The translations under genes and the position numbers were made by a program. 64,000 nucleotides of DNA, taken from the NCBI RefSeq assembly GCF_001649575.2, contig NC_051431.1, forward strand, positions 12,367,519 to 12,431,518. Reading direction: 5' to 3'. This DNA is from Kryptolebias marmoratus (taxonomy: Eukaryota > Chordata > Actinopteri > Cyprinodontiformes > Rivulidae). The notes beneath the pieces are model-generated. The model worked only from the letters and a program-made list of their open reading frames with translations, was not told where the DNA came from and did not search any database. Positions 34,889 to 46,700 of this stretch are shown piece after piece (the stretch's first letter is position 1; each line of letters begins with the position of its first letter).

Positions 34889-36146
34889 TCGCCACTACGT
34901 TATTGTACAGCAGCAGGTCACGAAGTCCTGTTGTCTTATTTAACTACTATTTGGCTCCATTTTGCACTACATCTAGTTTAGGAGTGAACAGACAGGGTGC
35001 TGAAAGAAACCTGAAGTTAACGCCGCAATGGCGGACCCTGCTGCGGCTCGCGCGTTTAGCCGGCAGTGGGAGTTTTTCTTACGAGCTGACGCTTTCGTTT
35101 CACTCTGTGGGGGACGACAGAGACAAATCAGTATGACACATCAAGAAAAGATATCGGAACAGAGGTTGTAAATGATGAGTAGAGTTGCCATTACGTGCTG
35201 TAAAATGTCTATCATTTTCTTGTTTTCTTTCTTGCATTGCTTTTCTTTACTTACCAATATGATTATTAAGATTTAAGAATATTGTAGTATCATAAGTGAA
35301 TCATTCTTCCTTCCTAGGCATAGAACAAACTTGTGAATGATAATGACAATGTAAAACTTATAAAAAAAATTAATAAATAAATAAAAAAAGGCAAAACGGT
35401 TAAAAAAAAAACAAGAAAAATGATGAAAACAAACGAAAAATGAAAACTATCCTGTTGCCAGTCAGAGGCCAAGGTAAAGGACTCTCATTTCTTTGTGTTT
35501 TTATTTTTTTATTAGCAATTTATCACTGTGTGATATTTTGTACATCATATAAAGCTGTATTCAAACAATTTCCTCTAACTACAAGGGATAAGAGACCTGC
35601 TTTTTATTAATTTTGTCTTATATATTTTTGAACTGCATTCTGGCTTGTATCAAACGACTTTTTGTTTACGGGTCCCCTGTTGTATGTCAATAAGGAAGAA
35701 GAGATCAAAAAAAATAAAAATTTTGTACAGTGACATAAAGCGGCGTGTGTTTCTTGATGCGCTGCATCATATTTGAAAACCCAGCAGCGTAATAAAGATT
35801 GAAATAGACACATTTCTGTAGGTTAGACTAAACTGCATGAAGTAATGTTGGTTTTAAAGGACCGAGTTCAGGAAAACACAGAGTCAGGTTTTGAATTGAA
35901 ATTAGCAACTAAGAAAATAATGTGAATCACGTGTTCTTTTAATACATCATAAAATCTTTTTTTTTTTAAATGCTGTGCAAATATACAGTACTATACTGAA
36001 GTTTTAAACCACCACCAACCACCAAACACTCTTGTAATCCTTGTAAAGTGATCTTTGTCAATAGTTCTTCAGACCTAATGAAGTTCTTTTAAAGTTTTCT
36101 GTCCAGTTTCTGTTCCTGACCAAGACAACGTATTGAGACGTGTGGG

Positions 36147-36796
36147 TTTAAAGCCATAATATATGTCAGAATATGTGATTTTTGATTTTAATTTTTAAGA
36201 TTATACATCAATAAATGATTGTTTGGGGGTTAATGGAGCTCAAACTCATCAGGGTTTATGTTAGAAAACAGCAAATATTCCTCATCTTTGTTTATAACTA
36301 AATTTGTCGATCAGTTACAGAAATTCTTCTGTTAGAGTTCAGCATATCTCAGCTCGGCTCATTTGAATCTGATCCTAGCTCCAACTTCAGCTTCAGCTCT
36401 CTCCGTCGCTCCATTTCCTCCCCAGAATGACTCCACTTCTGTCGCCGTTTCTTTTCAGAAGAAGAAGAAGAAGAGCTTCACCTTTCCTCTTCCCGCCTGC
36501 CATCTCTGACTCCATCGTTCTCCTTCTGACTCTGTTTACATCCGGGGATTATTTTACTGACTCGATATCCACCGACTCTGTTGAAAGTGAACTCGTCGAT
36601 GTTCGAATGTAAACAGACAGCTTGTAATTGTTGGCAACAAAACCCGACTCAGGTTTTCACTTGTTTATTACAAATTATGCCGTAGACTTTTAATGGTGAA
36701 TGATGCAGATTTTGTGGTTATTTTTTATCATAGACGATACACATAGAAAAAAAAAATGACTAAAAATATTGTTTTGACAGTTATTATGGCTTTAAA
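36147..36796. mobile_element. 650-bp MITE bounded by TTAA
   Basis: The left end TTTAAAGCCATAATA (36147-36161) is the exact reverse complement of the right end TATTATGGCTTTAAA (36782-36796). Imperfect inverted similarity continues inward (TGTCAGAA against TGTCAAAA). Both ends contain TTAA, the target site duplicated by piggyBac-type transposases, though TTAA may simply be part of the terminal repeat. The interior encodes nothing convincing; a 61-aa frame at 36427-36612 is low-complexity. I infer a non-autonomous, possibly piggyBac-mobilised element. Confidence 0.7.
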
Positions 36797-38284
36797 ATGA
36801 GACAAGTGCATAAGTGGAGAACAAAAGAAGAAGTGTTGGGGTAAAAAACAAACAAAATAATCTGCAGCTGATGAACAGTATCTAAAAGCCACGTGTTTAA
36901 GAAATTGGAAATAATCGAGTTATGACCTGACAAGACCTGAGAGACGCATCATCCTTCAGTTAATCATCTACTGTTATGATGTTTAGGAGCTTTTTTAAAG
37001 CCTGACATGTTTAAAGGTAAGGTTTAAAATAAATAAATCACCTTATTGGGGCTAAAACACTTGTTTATATCTGTCAAATTGTGCTATCTGTTTTATTTTT
37101 TATCCAACCAGACAGCACTAGACTCAGCTAATGGAATGGAAACAAGTCTTTGAGGCTACAAGTAACAAGAGTTTAAAGATTCAATTCAAAGTTTAAAATG
37201 GTTTGACTGGCTGGAAGCAAATTATAAGAAACTTTTTAAGAAAACCGTATTTTCTGTAGACCTTTAGAAGATGCATAGGACTTTTGTTTTTTGTTGAACG
37301 TCCACATGCTCATGTATTTGATATAAATTGTATTCATCTTATTAGCCTTTTTAAACTCAACTCATCTGATGCTCCTAAACCAGAAAACTGCATCTGTGTT
37401 CAAAATCATGAAGTGCTAAAAGCATTTGATATATATGTTTGCCGTGTTTTTTGTAATGGCTTGCTGATCTTTGTCACAAAACGCTTTTAAATTCAATCCC
37501 ATCTTATATTCGATTGTTTTTACATTTCTAGGCTTCTATGTTAATTTTCCTCGGGACCAAATTAGCAGCTGAAATGACAAAAACCAGTCCGCAATGATAA
37601 CTGATGAGCCAATTACCTTTTAGGAAACAGCTCCCTCGTGTGGCGAACTGGGGAACATCTAGTGAACAAGTTTTGCAGCTGCTGAGTTGTTTGTCTTCTG
37701 TCACATGATCATTTCATGTGGTATTTATACTTTAATAAATCAGAAACTAAAAGATAACAGTGATAACCAAAAGTGATAACATTTTGACACTGTAAAGAAG
37801 AGAAGACAATTTGTGCTGAGTTTTAGCATCATATATTGTTGTACGTCCTAAATTAGAAAACCCTTCCTTCCTTTTAGTGATCGATATTTCAGTCACTACA
37901 GAAAAAATCACCATCATATTGATAAATGTTGTCAGAAAGCCCAAGTTTGAACTTGCTGCAGTCATCTCATTCCCCTCCCTTAGTTTTCTCAGCTCATAAA
38001 AGTTTGGTTTGACTGAAAAACTGATAAGTCAGTTTATAAACAGCTCTGCAATAGCTGTGGTTTGGTTTTGAGGTCAGTGAGAGGTGTGTCTATTAAATGT
38101 GTAAAAGTAAAAAAAAATTAATAAATAAAATGTGCCTCTATGGAGGGACGCAAGTGGTAAAAGCAGATTGAGGGAGGATAAGGAAGTGATGGGAGGGTTT
38201 TTGAGCGAGGAGCTGCCCCCTCGGGCAGTGTAAGAGGATCTATGCTGACCTCGTCTGAGGGAGGGGGCAAACAAGTCAAATAAC

Positions 38285-38475
38285 CCTAAACCAAGGAAGG
38301 GGGGAGAGAGGGAGGTAAGGAAGGAGGGGAGAAACCTAGGAGTGGGGAGTCAAAAAGGCGGAACTTACTGAAAGTCTATTGGCTTCAGTGTGTGTCAGTT
38401 ATTTCACTTCCTCCTTGGTTGTGGTAAGATCACAGATGAGAGGGCAGGAGGGAGGGTAAAAGGGAGGTACCCTTC
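38285..38475 (+). promoter_or_regulatory. Purine-rich G/A tract upstream of prkd2
   Basis: Long stretches of G and A (for example GGGGGGAGAGAGGGAGG, GGAAGGAGGGGAG, GGGCAGGAGGGAGGG) lie 700-850 bp upstream of the prkd2 start codon, with CACTTCCTCC between. Such tracts are typical of GC-box or MAZ-type TATA-less promoters and can form G-quadruplex or triplex structures. Assignment as the prkd2 promoter is by position. Confidence 0.4.
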
Positions 38476-39150
38476 AGATCAGACAGCTCTGTCTCTCCTT
38501 TTTCACAAAAAAGCCTCTAGTGGGGTTGAAACTGAAACAGGGTAAGACTTGTAAAGGGAGTGCAGTACCTTGGGCTCCCTCATTCTCACGGTTTCCTGTT
38601 TAAGGAGGCCATTTTGTTACTCAGCTCTGGAGCAGATCACAACAAACTTTGGCATTGTTTTTTTTTTTTCTCTTCTTTCCTTTTCCCTTCCCTCCTCTCA
38701 CCCACGGCTGGGAGTTTCACAACCAAGTTTGGACTTTCTACTCTGCAGCCCAACATCTGTGGCCAAGCGAGGTGAAGGAGGGGAAGAAGGTGGAGGTGGA
38801 ACAGCAGCAGGAGGGTGGCTCTCTCTCCCTCCGTGTGTCTCTCTTTTCTGAAGGGATCACACACTTGGCTCATGCTTGTCATGCCTGGACAACAACACAA
38901 GTCAGACGTCGTGCCTGAGAGGAGGTAAAACACCACTTCCTGGATCAGGATTTCTTCCTTAATCCACTGAAAGGAGGCAGATTGAGGACTCAGAGGAGCA
39001 AGGGCTGTCTGCTCAGAGTCTGTATCCCCATTTTCTTTGTCAACCTGGGACACTTTGAGTGAATGTGGCTTTTTTGAGACCTTTACACTACACCTGGGTG
39101 TGTGTTTGTCATTGCTGAGAGCTTCAGGCAGCCATCAGCCTAGACTCTGA
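38476..39150 (+). other. prkd2: Probable prkd2 5' UTR
   Basis: Sequence leading to the prkd2 ATG. A good donor (AACAGG|GTAAGA, near 38541) suggests a noncoding first exon might be spliced to the coding exon, but several acceptors are possible and an unspliced leader cannot be excluded. A TGA directly precedes the ATG in frame (39148-39150). Confidence 0.35.
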
Positions 39151-39468
39151 ATGGCTAATGCTAGTCCCTGTGTGCCCTCAGGGCCAATGTCCCAGGTCTT
39201 CTTTTCCCCTGTGGGTCCCTCACCACCCGGATCAACCGTGATGCAGCAGGGAACCCTTATATCCAAGCCCTCCATGCCTACGCAGATCGGCGATTCGGTG
39301 ATGGAGCTGCAGTGTCCTGGAGGGGCTATGGTCCCCTCAATGCTGTCCGCTCCAGCAGGAGTGTCCTTCATCATCCAGATTGGTCTGACCAGAGAATCTG
39401 TCCTGATGCCCCAGTCTGCTGATCTGGCGTATGTGAAACAAATCGCCTGCTCCATTGTTGACACCAAG
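39151..39468 (+). CDS. prkd2: Protein kinase D2, first coding exon (partial gene)
   Basis: Diacylglycerol-activated serine/threonine kinase of the PKD family, acting at the trans-Golgi network, plasma membrane and nucleus. Only residues 1-106 are here. Residues 1-66 are Ser/Pro/Met-rich and poorly conserved, as in other PKD2 N-termini. Residues 69-106 (GVSFIIQIGLTRESV through VKQIACSIVDTK) are the start of the ubiquitin-like dimerisation domain shared by PKD1-3; human PKD2 has GVSFHIQIGLTREFV and VKQLACSIVDQK. The exon ends AAG|GTAAGA in phase 0. The C1 domains, PH domain and kinase domain must lie beyond 64000. PRKD1/PRKD3 cannot be formally excluded from one exon, but the strn4 neighbour supports prkd2. 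The ATG has a poor Kozak context, but an in-frame TGA immediately before it rules out a longer frame in this exon. Confidence 0.88.
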
Positions 39469-39554
39469 GTAAGAACTGAGCAGGCTGAGGAGGGTGGCAT
39501 GTCAGGTGAAAATGGGTGTTTTCTCAAAGTGGCCCAGTGCCACATATGTATAGG

Positions 39555-39720
39555 TGCCTTAAGAAGCGGAAGTTGACCGATTAGGGTCTTTTAATGGCCG
39601 ATGTCGATGCCGATTTGTTCCTTTTAGGAAACAGAGCAGCGAACGGACAAATTATGAAGCCGATTTTTACGTTTGTGTTTGGATCATGAATGTAACAATT
39701 TATTATTTATTTAGATTGCA
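39555..39720. repeat. hAT-like repeat remnant rich in CCGAT
   Basis: GACCGATTAGGG, GGCCGATGTCGATGCCGATT and GAAGCCGATTTTTACG recall a common teleost hAT-type non-autonomous element with 'GCCGATGCCGAT' repeats. Ends and target duplications were not found; identification is from memory. Confidence 0.3.
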
Positions 39721-40582
39721 ATCTACTAAATTGTGAAAGAGAGAAACAAACAAACAATGAGTGATTTAGCCCTGGGTATGATGATGTGTGTTCAGCAAAC
39801 CTGTGCTACAGATGATTGAAAGTTCAGTAGAAGTGCAGCTCCAAGCATCAAGTTATTCATGTTTAAGGCTTTAACATTTTCCCAGATAAAACAACATTGT
39901 TCTTTAGAAAGTTGGCATAAAATTTATGTCAGCTTCCTTTGGGCTCCACCAGTATTGTATTTAAAACAGTACCCCTGCAGCGAAAGGCACCGCTGGCGTG
40001 GGAACTGCTGTTTGACTCATTTAAATGTCAAGTGTTACAACACTTGTTAACTAGATTTATCTGCCTATTAATTTACTTGATAAGCTATTATTTGGACAGT
40101 GCTGATTAGCAGAAAGCAGCCTAATTAATCAGCTGATTGACCAGTGGATCCATAGTATGTCTGGTAAAAGGTGTGCTTGAATAACTGCTTTTTTTTGTTA
40201 TTATCTTGTCTTTAAACCAGTAATACCCTAGTTTGTACTCTGTTATTTCCAATAACAAATGAAAGGGTTTGAACACAGAGACAGTGAAGAAAAACACAAG
40301 TCTTCTGTAATTATGGCAACTAACATGTTTCTTTCATGCAGTCGGAGCAGAATATCGTTTTCAGTCCGGTTTGTTCTGCCACATCTCGCACAGCAGCCTT
40401 AGAAAGGAGGTTTTTGACGGGTTTGCTTTTTGAGACAAGGACATAAATGGTCTTGTCCAGATGTTTACCCATGGGTCTACGCATGTGTTGTACAGGAAAC
40501 CTCACAGCAACACCTTGACTTTGAGTTTGGATTAAAAAAAAGTCTATCAGTGAGCATTATTATTATTAGACAATGTGAACTC

Positions 40583-40606
40583 ATTATTATTATTATTATT
40601 ATTATT
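40583..40606. repeat. (ATT)8 microsatellite
   Basis: Eight ATT units in prkd2 intron 1, with a shorter ATT run nearby at 40557-40568. Confidence 0.9.
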
Positions 40607-40939
40607 GGCCTATAGATGAGGACTTAATTTCTGAATATTTATGCAGATTTGTGGGACTTTAAGAGAGTTCTAATACTGGGTGAGGAATTTCACATCCGTA
40701 TTTCATGAAAGTAAAAAGTCCCTTTTCACTTCTCCTCAGAACCACACTATAGTTTTGCATTTCATGCCACATGAACGAACCGGGACACGTTCAGACTCCA
40801 TGTTTAATTTCTTCTTCTTTTCCCCAATCAGCTTTTCAGACTTTAAGCTTTTATCTTGATCCTGAACAATGGCCCTGAATTCATCTCTACCTCTTATTGC
40901 CGCCAAAGGGGCAATACTGTTTTTGTCTGTGTCTTTGCT

Positions 40940-41280
40940 TGTGTCTGCATGTGTGTTTAGTTTGTCTTTGGAGTTAGCGAAATGTCTTGTGAAGCACTGG
41001 ACGGATTTTAACGAAACAGTCAGAAAATATTCAAAAATAATGCACGTCTACAACTGGTTAACTTTTGGAGTCAGCCCAATTCAAGATGGCCACCAATGGC
41101 TATAGCTCAGACAATTTAACAGCTATTGAGCTACTTGTAGTCTGGTGGTAGCTGAGAGTCATCCCCAACACATACTCTGAGAGCTAAACCCATCTTGTGA
41201 GATTGTGTGTAAAGTTTTTTTGACCAACATCTTAGTTTAAAATTCTGGCATGAAAGGCGACCTTTCTTCAAGAAATTCAA
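40940..41280 (+). repeat. Dispersed repeat family 1, copy F
   Basis: Contains GTGAAGCACTGGACGGATTT, TAACTTTTGGAGTCAGCCCA, ATTCAAGATGGCCACC, GCTGAGAGTCATCCCCAACA and the 3' tail with ATCTTAGTTTAAAATTCTGG and CATGAAAGGCGA. A small deletion removes sequence between CCACC and ATGGCTATAG. Confidence 0.8.
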
Positions 41281-43040
41281 AGCCCTTAATCATAATTAAA
41301 ACTGTACTTCTCAGTACTTATTAGCAAATTTTTTATGACATTTCCATCCTCAAGGTCTTTGCTGATTGCTTTTTTTTTTACACCAAACAAAAGCTGAGCC
41401 CTTCCTCCCTGTACGCACGGCATTTGCGATCCTTATTCGGCCAAAAGAGAAAACTTCATAACACGCCATGCACAGGCAAGTGTCGCGGGGAGAAGTACAA
41501 ACATCCTCTCTGCAACAGGAAGCAACGAGTGTTATGGGAAATATCTGTTTAAGAACTGACAGCTTACAGTAGAAAACACTCGCGGCAGGTGACATCGACC
41601 AGTTTAAAGGTATTTCGGCCAGGTTAGGTGTTTTCACGGGTCACTTTGAGGCTGGCAGGTGACAATCTGCTGATTTCCACAGCCTGCTCAGAGCGGCTTT
41701 GTGAAACTCACTGCAGTTTTTTTCCAGGAAGGCGCAGTAGCACTAACCCAGTCAGCATATACAGTTTCCTAATCTTTTATTGTTTAGAATTTTTCTTTGT
41801 TTTCTCCCATTACTGGAGCCTTCCCAGGTCATGCACTCGCTGTGATTTGCAGAGCTGTGAGCCTGCAGCCAGACTGGCACGACGTGATTCACTGGAATGC
41901 CAGGATGCACTTTTGCATGATTTGAATAGTTGTTTACATGATTGCGTTTGTAATTAATGGGTACGAATATGGCTGGGGAGGGAGGATTCTGCAGATTTTC
42001 AGAGAGAGTAAACAACTGCGGGCCATCACTTGTTCGGTTTGCTTCATCTCGTCTTCCTCTTTATGCATGCCTTTCTTGTAAAACAACAACCATCTCTTGA
42101 ATAAATCTTTTGGGTTATTTGTTTCTTTCTATGCTGATGAGTCTTAATCTCTTTTCACATATTTTGCTGCCCTAACCCACTTCTGTAGTTGTTTTTTAAT
42201 TTACAAACCAGCTAATTAACTTGAATACATGACGTTTGCTTTACAAAGAGTTCATACTTTCAAAATAAATCATTTCAATCACTTCACTTTATTTAATCCA
42301 ATAAAAACCAACAGAATGGAAGGTTTTAGGTTGGCCATCACAGTAAAGAAAATTGTACCTGATGGGATTTTAACACAGTTGGTGTTAGGGTGCCCCGATG
42401 AATCATAAACTATTTTTTACAAATGAGTTTATTTGGTGCTTGTAAGCATCACTGAAGCTGGATCGCTTTTTGTGTTTGCAGTGAACTCAAGGACAAAAAT
42501 AAACATGTGCATGTTCTTGAGTAATTTGTGTGCAATTCCCCCACGTATGCAGGCTGCATCAGCAGCTCCACACAGTAACAAGCTGCTGTCAGGAGTAGAA
42601 ACACAAGACAGGAAGTAGAAAGGTGAGGGTGAAGAACGTAGCTGACACTCTTGTAAAGTCGCATTTAGTGTTTAAAATCTTATGAAGGACGAGAGCTGAA
42701 AGTCTGTGGTGTATCTGTACAGCTCCTCATAAATGAACTTCTACTCTCACGTTTTCCGAGTGTAAAGATGCCACAGTCACACGGGGCTTCGGACATCTAA
42801 ATTTACACCCGGCTCTCAGAGGTGATGCTTCTGGAAGTGAGGACAAGCGGTAGACCTGAGACAGGACAAGACAGGCTGGTGATGGACGAAGCGGAGGCGA
42901 AGACAGAAGCAATCAGCAGGTTTGCTATTAGAGAAGCGACGGTCCAAAAGCACAAACGATAACACAAAGAATATTAACGTGCACGACATAAAACATCTCT
43001 GAAGGAAACGGCTGGTTCTCAGAGCAGCTTTCCTCTAAAC

Positions 43041-43145
43041 CAGGGGGTCCACAACCTGTGGCGACGGGGCCATGTGTGGCTCTTTGGTTCCTCTGCAGCA
43101 GCTGTCTGTGGCTTTGACCAGAACTACAGTGGAAATGAATAATGA
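43041..43145 (+). mobile_element. hAT-type terminus (fragment)
   Basis: CAGGGGGTCCACAACCTGTG, then GGGGCCATGTGTGGCTCTTT, matches a teleost hAT-like group whose end reads 'CAGGGGTCCCCAACC..GTGGCTCTTT'. AAAGAGCCATTTCTGC near 43450 may be an inverted remnant of the other side. The 8-mer CTCTAAAC directly precedes this end and also precedes the element at 43551. Confidence 0.45.
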
Positions 43146-43550
43146 TACTTAAAACCACGAAAAGAGAAGCTATTTTGTTCAGCAGTTTTCTGTCTAATTT
43201 TATTGAAGCATGTGAACAAATTGTTTGTGACAGAATGATACTAACTGAAGAAGTAAAACAGAATGTTGATTACGCTTGTAGTTTGTCAGCCTGTTAGCTT
43301 CTTTGATAATCTAACTTTTACCCATGCAGTGTGTTCATCCACCAGAAAACAAAGCAGTTTAACACATCTGAGGGAAGCTGCTGACTCACTCGAATTTATT
43401 AGGGTGCAAGCGTATGCTTTATTAATTTAAAGTGTGATACATTAATCTAAAGAGCCATTTCTGCTTGTCTTCCACTAAATAACATCTATCCAGAGTCACA
43501 AAACCTATTTGATGCTTGAAATAAACAAGTTTCAGACTCTTTCTCTAAAC

Positions 43551-43743
43551 CAGTGGTGCCCAATCCGGGTCCTGGAGGGCCACGATCCTGCAGGTTTTAG
43601 ATGTTTCCCTGTTCTTCAGCAGGTCTTCTAGCTCTGCAGAAGCCTGCTAATCACTCAGTCATTCAAATCAGTTGTGTCAAAGCAGAGAAACACCTAAATC
43701 ATGCAGGACAGTGGCCCTCCAAGGCCAGAATTAAGCACCACTG
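43551..43743. mobile_element. 193-bp hAT-like MITE
   Basis: The left end CAGTGGTGCCCAATCCGGGT and the right end (reverse complement CAGTGGTGCTTAATTCTGGC) form imperfect inverted repeats of about 32 bp that both finish in GGAGGGCCA. Starting with CAGTGGTG and having no coding capacity fits a hAT-type non-autonomous element. No perfect 8-bp target duplication lies immediately at both ends, although TCTAAAC occurs just left and again 7 bp to the right. Confidence 0.7.
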
Positions 43744-46700
43744 CCTATCATCTAAACGATTAAAAAGCAGGCTGAAAGTTGGTGCTTGTAGGTACAGGGC
43801 TGGTGGTGAGTCAGGTGTGTTGTCTTATGATTAATAAAGGAGGTCAGGAGGTGAAAGAATGACATGCCAACAACACAAACTGAGAAGGGATCAGAGATGA
43901 CTGGAGGGATAAAATAACACCACGAATACAAAAACAGAAATATGGAAAAAAAGGAGGTGTAACCATGACAAGAAAAAAAGAAAGTTGATTCCACAGCAGA
44001 ATCCTAAAAATGTTGTGGTCTCTGTTGTAGAGGACAAAACACAGAGAACAGAAAAATGTAGCTTCTCTCTTTTTTTTAATCGTCATCAGTAACTCTGTTA
44101 AATTCAAGATTCAGTTTTTTTTTTTTATTAAACTAAAGTTTAAATACCTTCATTCAAAGGTATATGCCTAAAATATTTGGAAATTTGGGGGACCCAATGA
44201 ATCTTTCTGTGCTGAACATCTGTTAAAATGTAAATTTTAGTAACAGGTTCAGCTTTAAAAACCCAGACTTATGGTTTTGAATATCTTTTATGCACTGCAT
44301 GATAATGCAGAAATGTACTTTTCCTCAGCTAAGTTGAACTGAAATAACTTTTCCAACTCTGGAATTGTTTAAGCTCTCTATGTTCAACATTATATTTAGA
44401 GGTTTACCACAAACATTACTCCTTCCTCCCCTAAAACCTCCTATAGCTGTACCTCTACACATTATTGGAGATGTAAAAACTGGCTCCACTTTCACCTCTG
44501 CAGCTGTTAAACATGACTCGGGGTCCATTTCGTTCTAAAATGGGTTCTGAATGAGCCGTTCGGGTTTCTGTTCACATCTGCTTTTAAAGTGTGTCCCCCT
44601 ACTTGTGTCCTGAAAATAAGTTATGCTCTTTAAACATTAAAATAAACATGACGCACATTCATCTGAGCGAAAAACAGGACATCAACCCGTCTACAGATGA
44701 TTCAGTCTCAGATATATCAAGTGACAAACATTTTTTAGACATTAGTAACACGTTTCAGTTTCACTGACATGAATAATAATTGACAAACATGAATAAACTC
44801 AGTTGTGTGGGCTAGCAGACACTTTAAAATGCCTGAAAGAAAGTTCACAAACTGAAGTGTTTTAACTAAACTTGGGCTTCGGTGTGTTGCGGGACACATT
44901 TGTGTACAGGCTCATTCATTTTCCAAACCTCAATCAGATCTGAACGCTTCCCTAACTTGTCCTGAGTTAGATCTGGGAATAACCTTGCACTCAGCTGTGT
45001 TGCATTTGCAAAGGAGAAATCTAAAGCCGAGCTAACTATTATTTGCACAACAAGCCAGTAACAATGTACTTTCATGCGTTTAAGCACTTTTCTGACGGGT
45101 GGTGATAGCTGCAGAAGTATCCATCATGTTTGAGGCAGCCTTTCTGGGTCTTGACTTCAGGGCTGGTGGGAAACCACCAACTTTCCAAATCAAAATTCTG
45201 ACTTGAGGGGGCATTCCAGTTGATTTTTCCGACTTGGAACTCAGATATTCCAACGTCCAAGTGCAAAAGGAACACCGTATGTTTACAGCTGCATTTACTG
45301 CAATCAGTTTGGACCACCTTGGAGGATACTGGTTAGAACAAACCACTTGCTCAAACTTTCCAAATAAATTATATCATGTTGCAAATCTTAAATATAAATT
45401 GCCAACACCGACAACCTCAAATTGGCTGCATTTTTCTTATGTTTTAAACCTCACTTATTGGGTTTATTTTAACACATGAGAACAGGACGAACATCAAGAC
45501 GAGGTTAAAAAGTAAAGTAAAAAGAGCCAAATAAAAAGTTTATTTAAACATTACACTCGATTCATTTAATTTAACGTTGTACTTCTCAGTTTTAGCGGTG
45601 ATCAGTCAGCCTATTGTAGAAAAACTGAGCCACAGGTTACTTTGAATCTCTGAAAAAGGATATCCCTCCATCCGCTGTGCTTCCTTTAGACGCCTTATGT
45701 GGTGTTATTAGCACAAATATGCCTTTCTTTTCAAGAATGCGATCTCAGCTCTTTAAACGTTTGGCCGTGGTTTTGCACCTCCATGCTAACAAAGAAAGGT
45801 GGCACATTCATTTATAGCACAGCCGATTATACTAACAGCACATAGATACCAGTACTGTTCATGTTGCGCTCCAGAAAAATTAGATGGAGTAAGTTGTTAT
45901 TAAAACTTGATGAATTTTAGGTTTTATTTATAAACAAAAGAAAAAAGCATTCTGAAAATATAATTTCATTTCCCTTAAACAAAGACAGTTTGACCTGTTT
46001 TCCAAAATCTTATTTTAGTCTCCCACACAGTGAACAATCCCCCAAAATCTCCTAAATACAAACCTCCTGCCTGGTTGTAGCGGCAGCTTTAGGTGGGAAA
46101 GTGGGACAATAGGCAGCTTGTCCCGGCTGGGCCAGCTGAGTGCGACACTGGACTGAGTGTGTGCGCGCACGCATGATTGCCTACACTGGTGGGTTTTTGA
46201 GGCTTCAGTAAAGTTGGTTTGGTACCCCACACCCCCACCCACGGTCGCCTCTCCCATCCCAGAAAGGCTGAGTCACACCACCTCTGTTTATTCACAGGAT
46301 CCGTCTTTGTGTTCCGTTGACACAATTTTCCAGTCGCTCCTCGGTGGAGGAGCACGCTTGCTCCAGCATTGCTTCACCTTCCAGCGCCACCCCCCCCAGA
46401 AAAGCAAAAACCATCCACTGCCGTCAGATACAAGGAGCCTAAAGCCTCACACCACACCTTTTAAAACCCACAGATTTCCTCTGTACCTAGCAAAAGGGCT
46501 CACTAAAATCCCTTTAAGCTGCCCTACCTCCATCTGAACCCCCAACCTTTTTTACCCCCCCCACACACACACACACTGAACTAACAAGAACCAATAACAC
46601 AGCCTGGAAACCCGAGCTCCACCTCTGTGTAACCATAATGTCGCCCTGAAGCGTTTACTCCCTCACTTATCCGCCTCTTTTACAATCAGTCCACGATTTC

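Larger units (their letters stand above)
31132..35810 (+). other. strn4: strn4 3' flank, UTR extent unresolved
   Basis: An AATAAA at 31169-31174 lies only 38 nt after the stop and would give an unusually short UTR. A further AATAAA lies at 35791-35796. The block 31890-32290 keeps CpG-containing, non-repetitive sequence that could be distal UTR. (CA)n and (GT)n tracts occur near 31703-31742, 31788-31803, 32642-32658 and 34388-34410. No second gene is recognisable here on either strand. Confidence 0.45.

Noticed and set aside
38637..39053. 138-codon - strand frame in the prkd2 leader
   Set aside because: Antisense of pyrimidine-rich 5' UTR; low-complexity Lys/Glu end, no homology.
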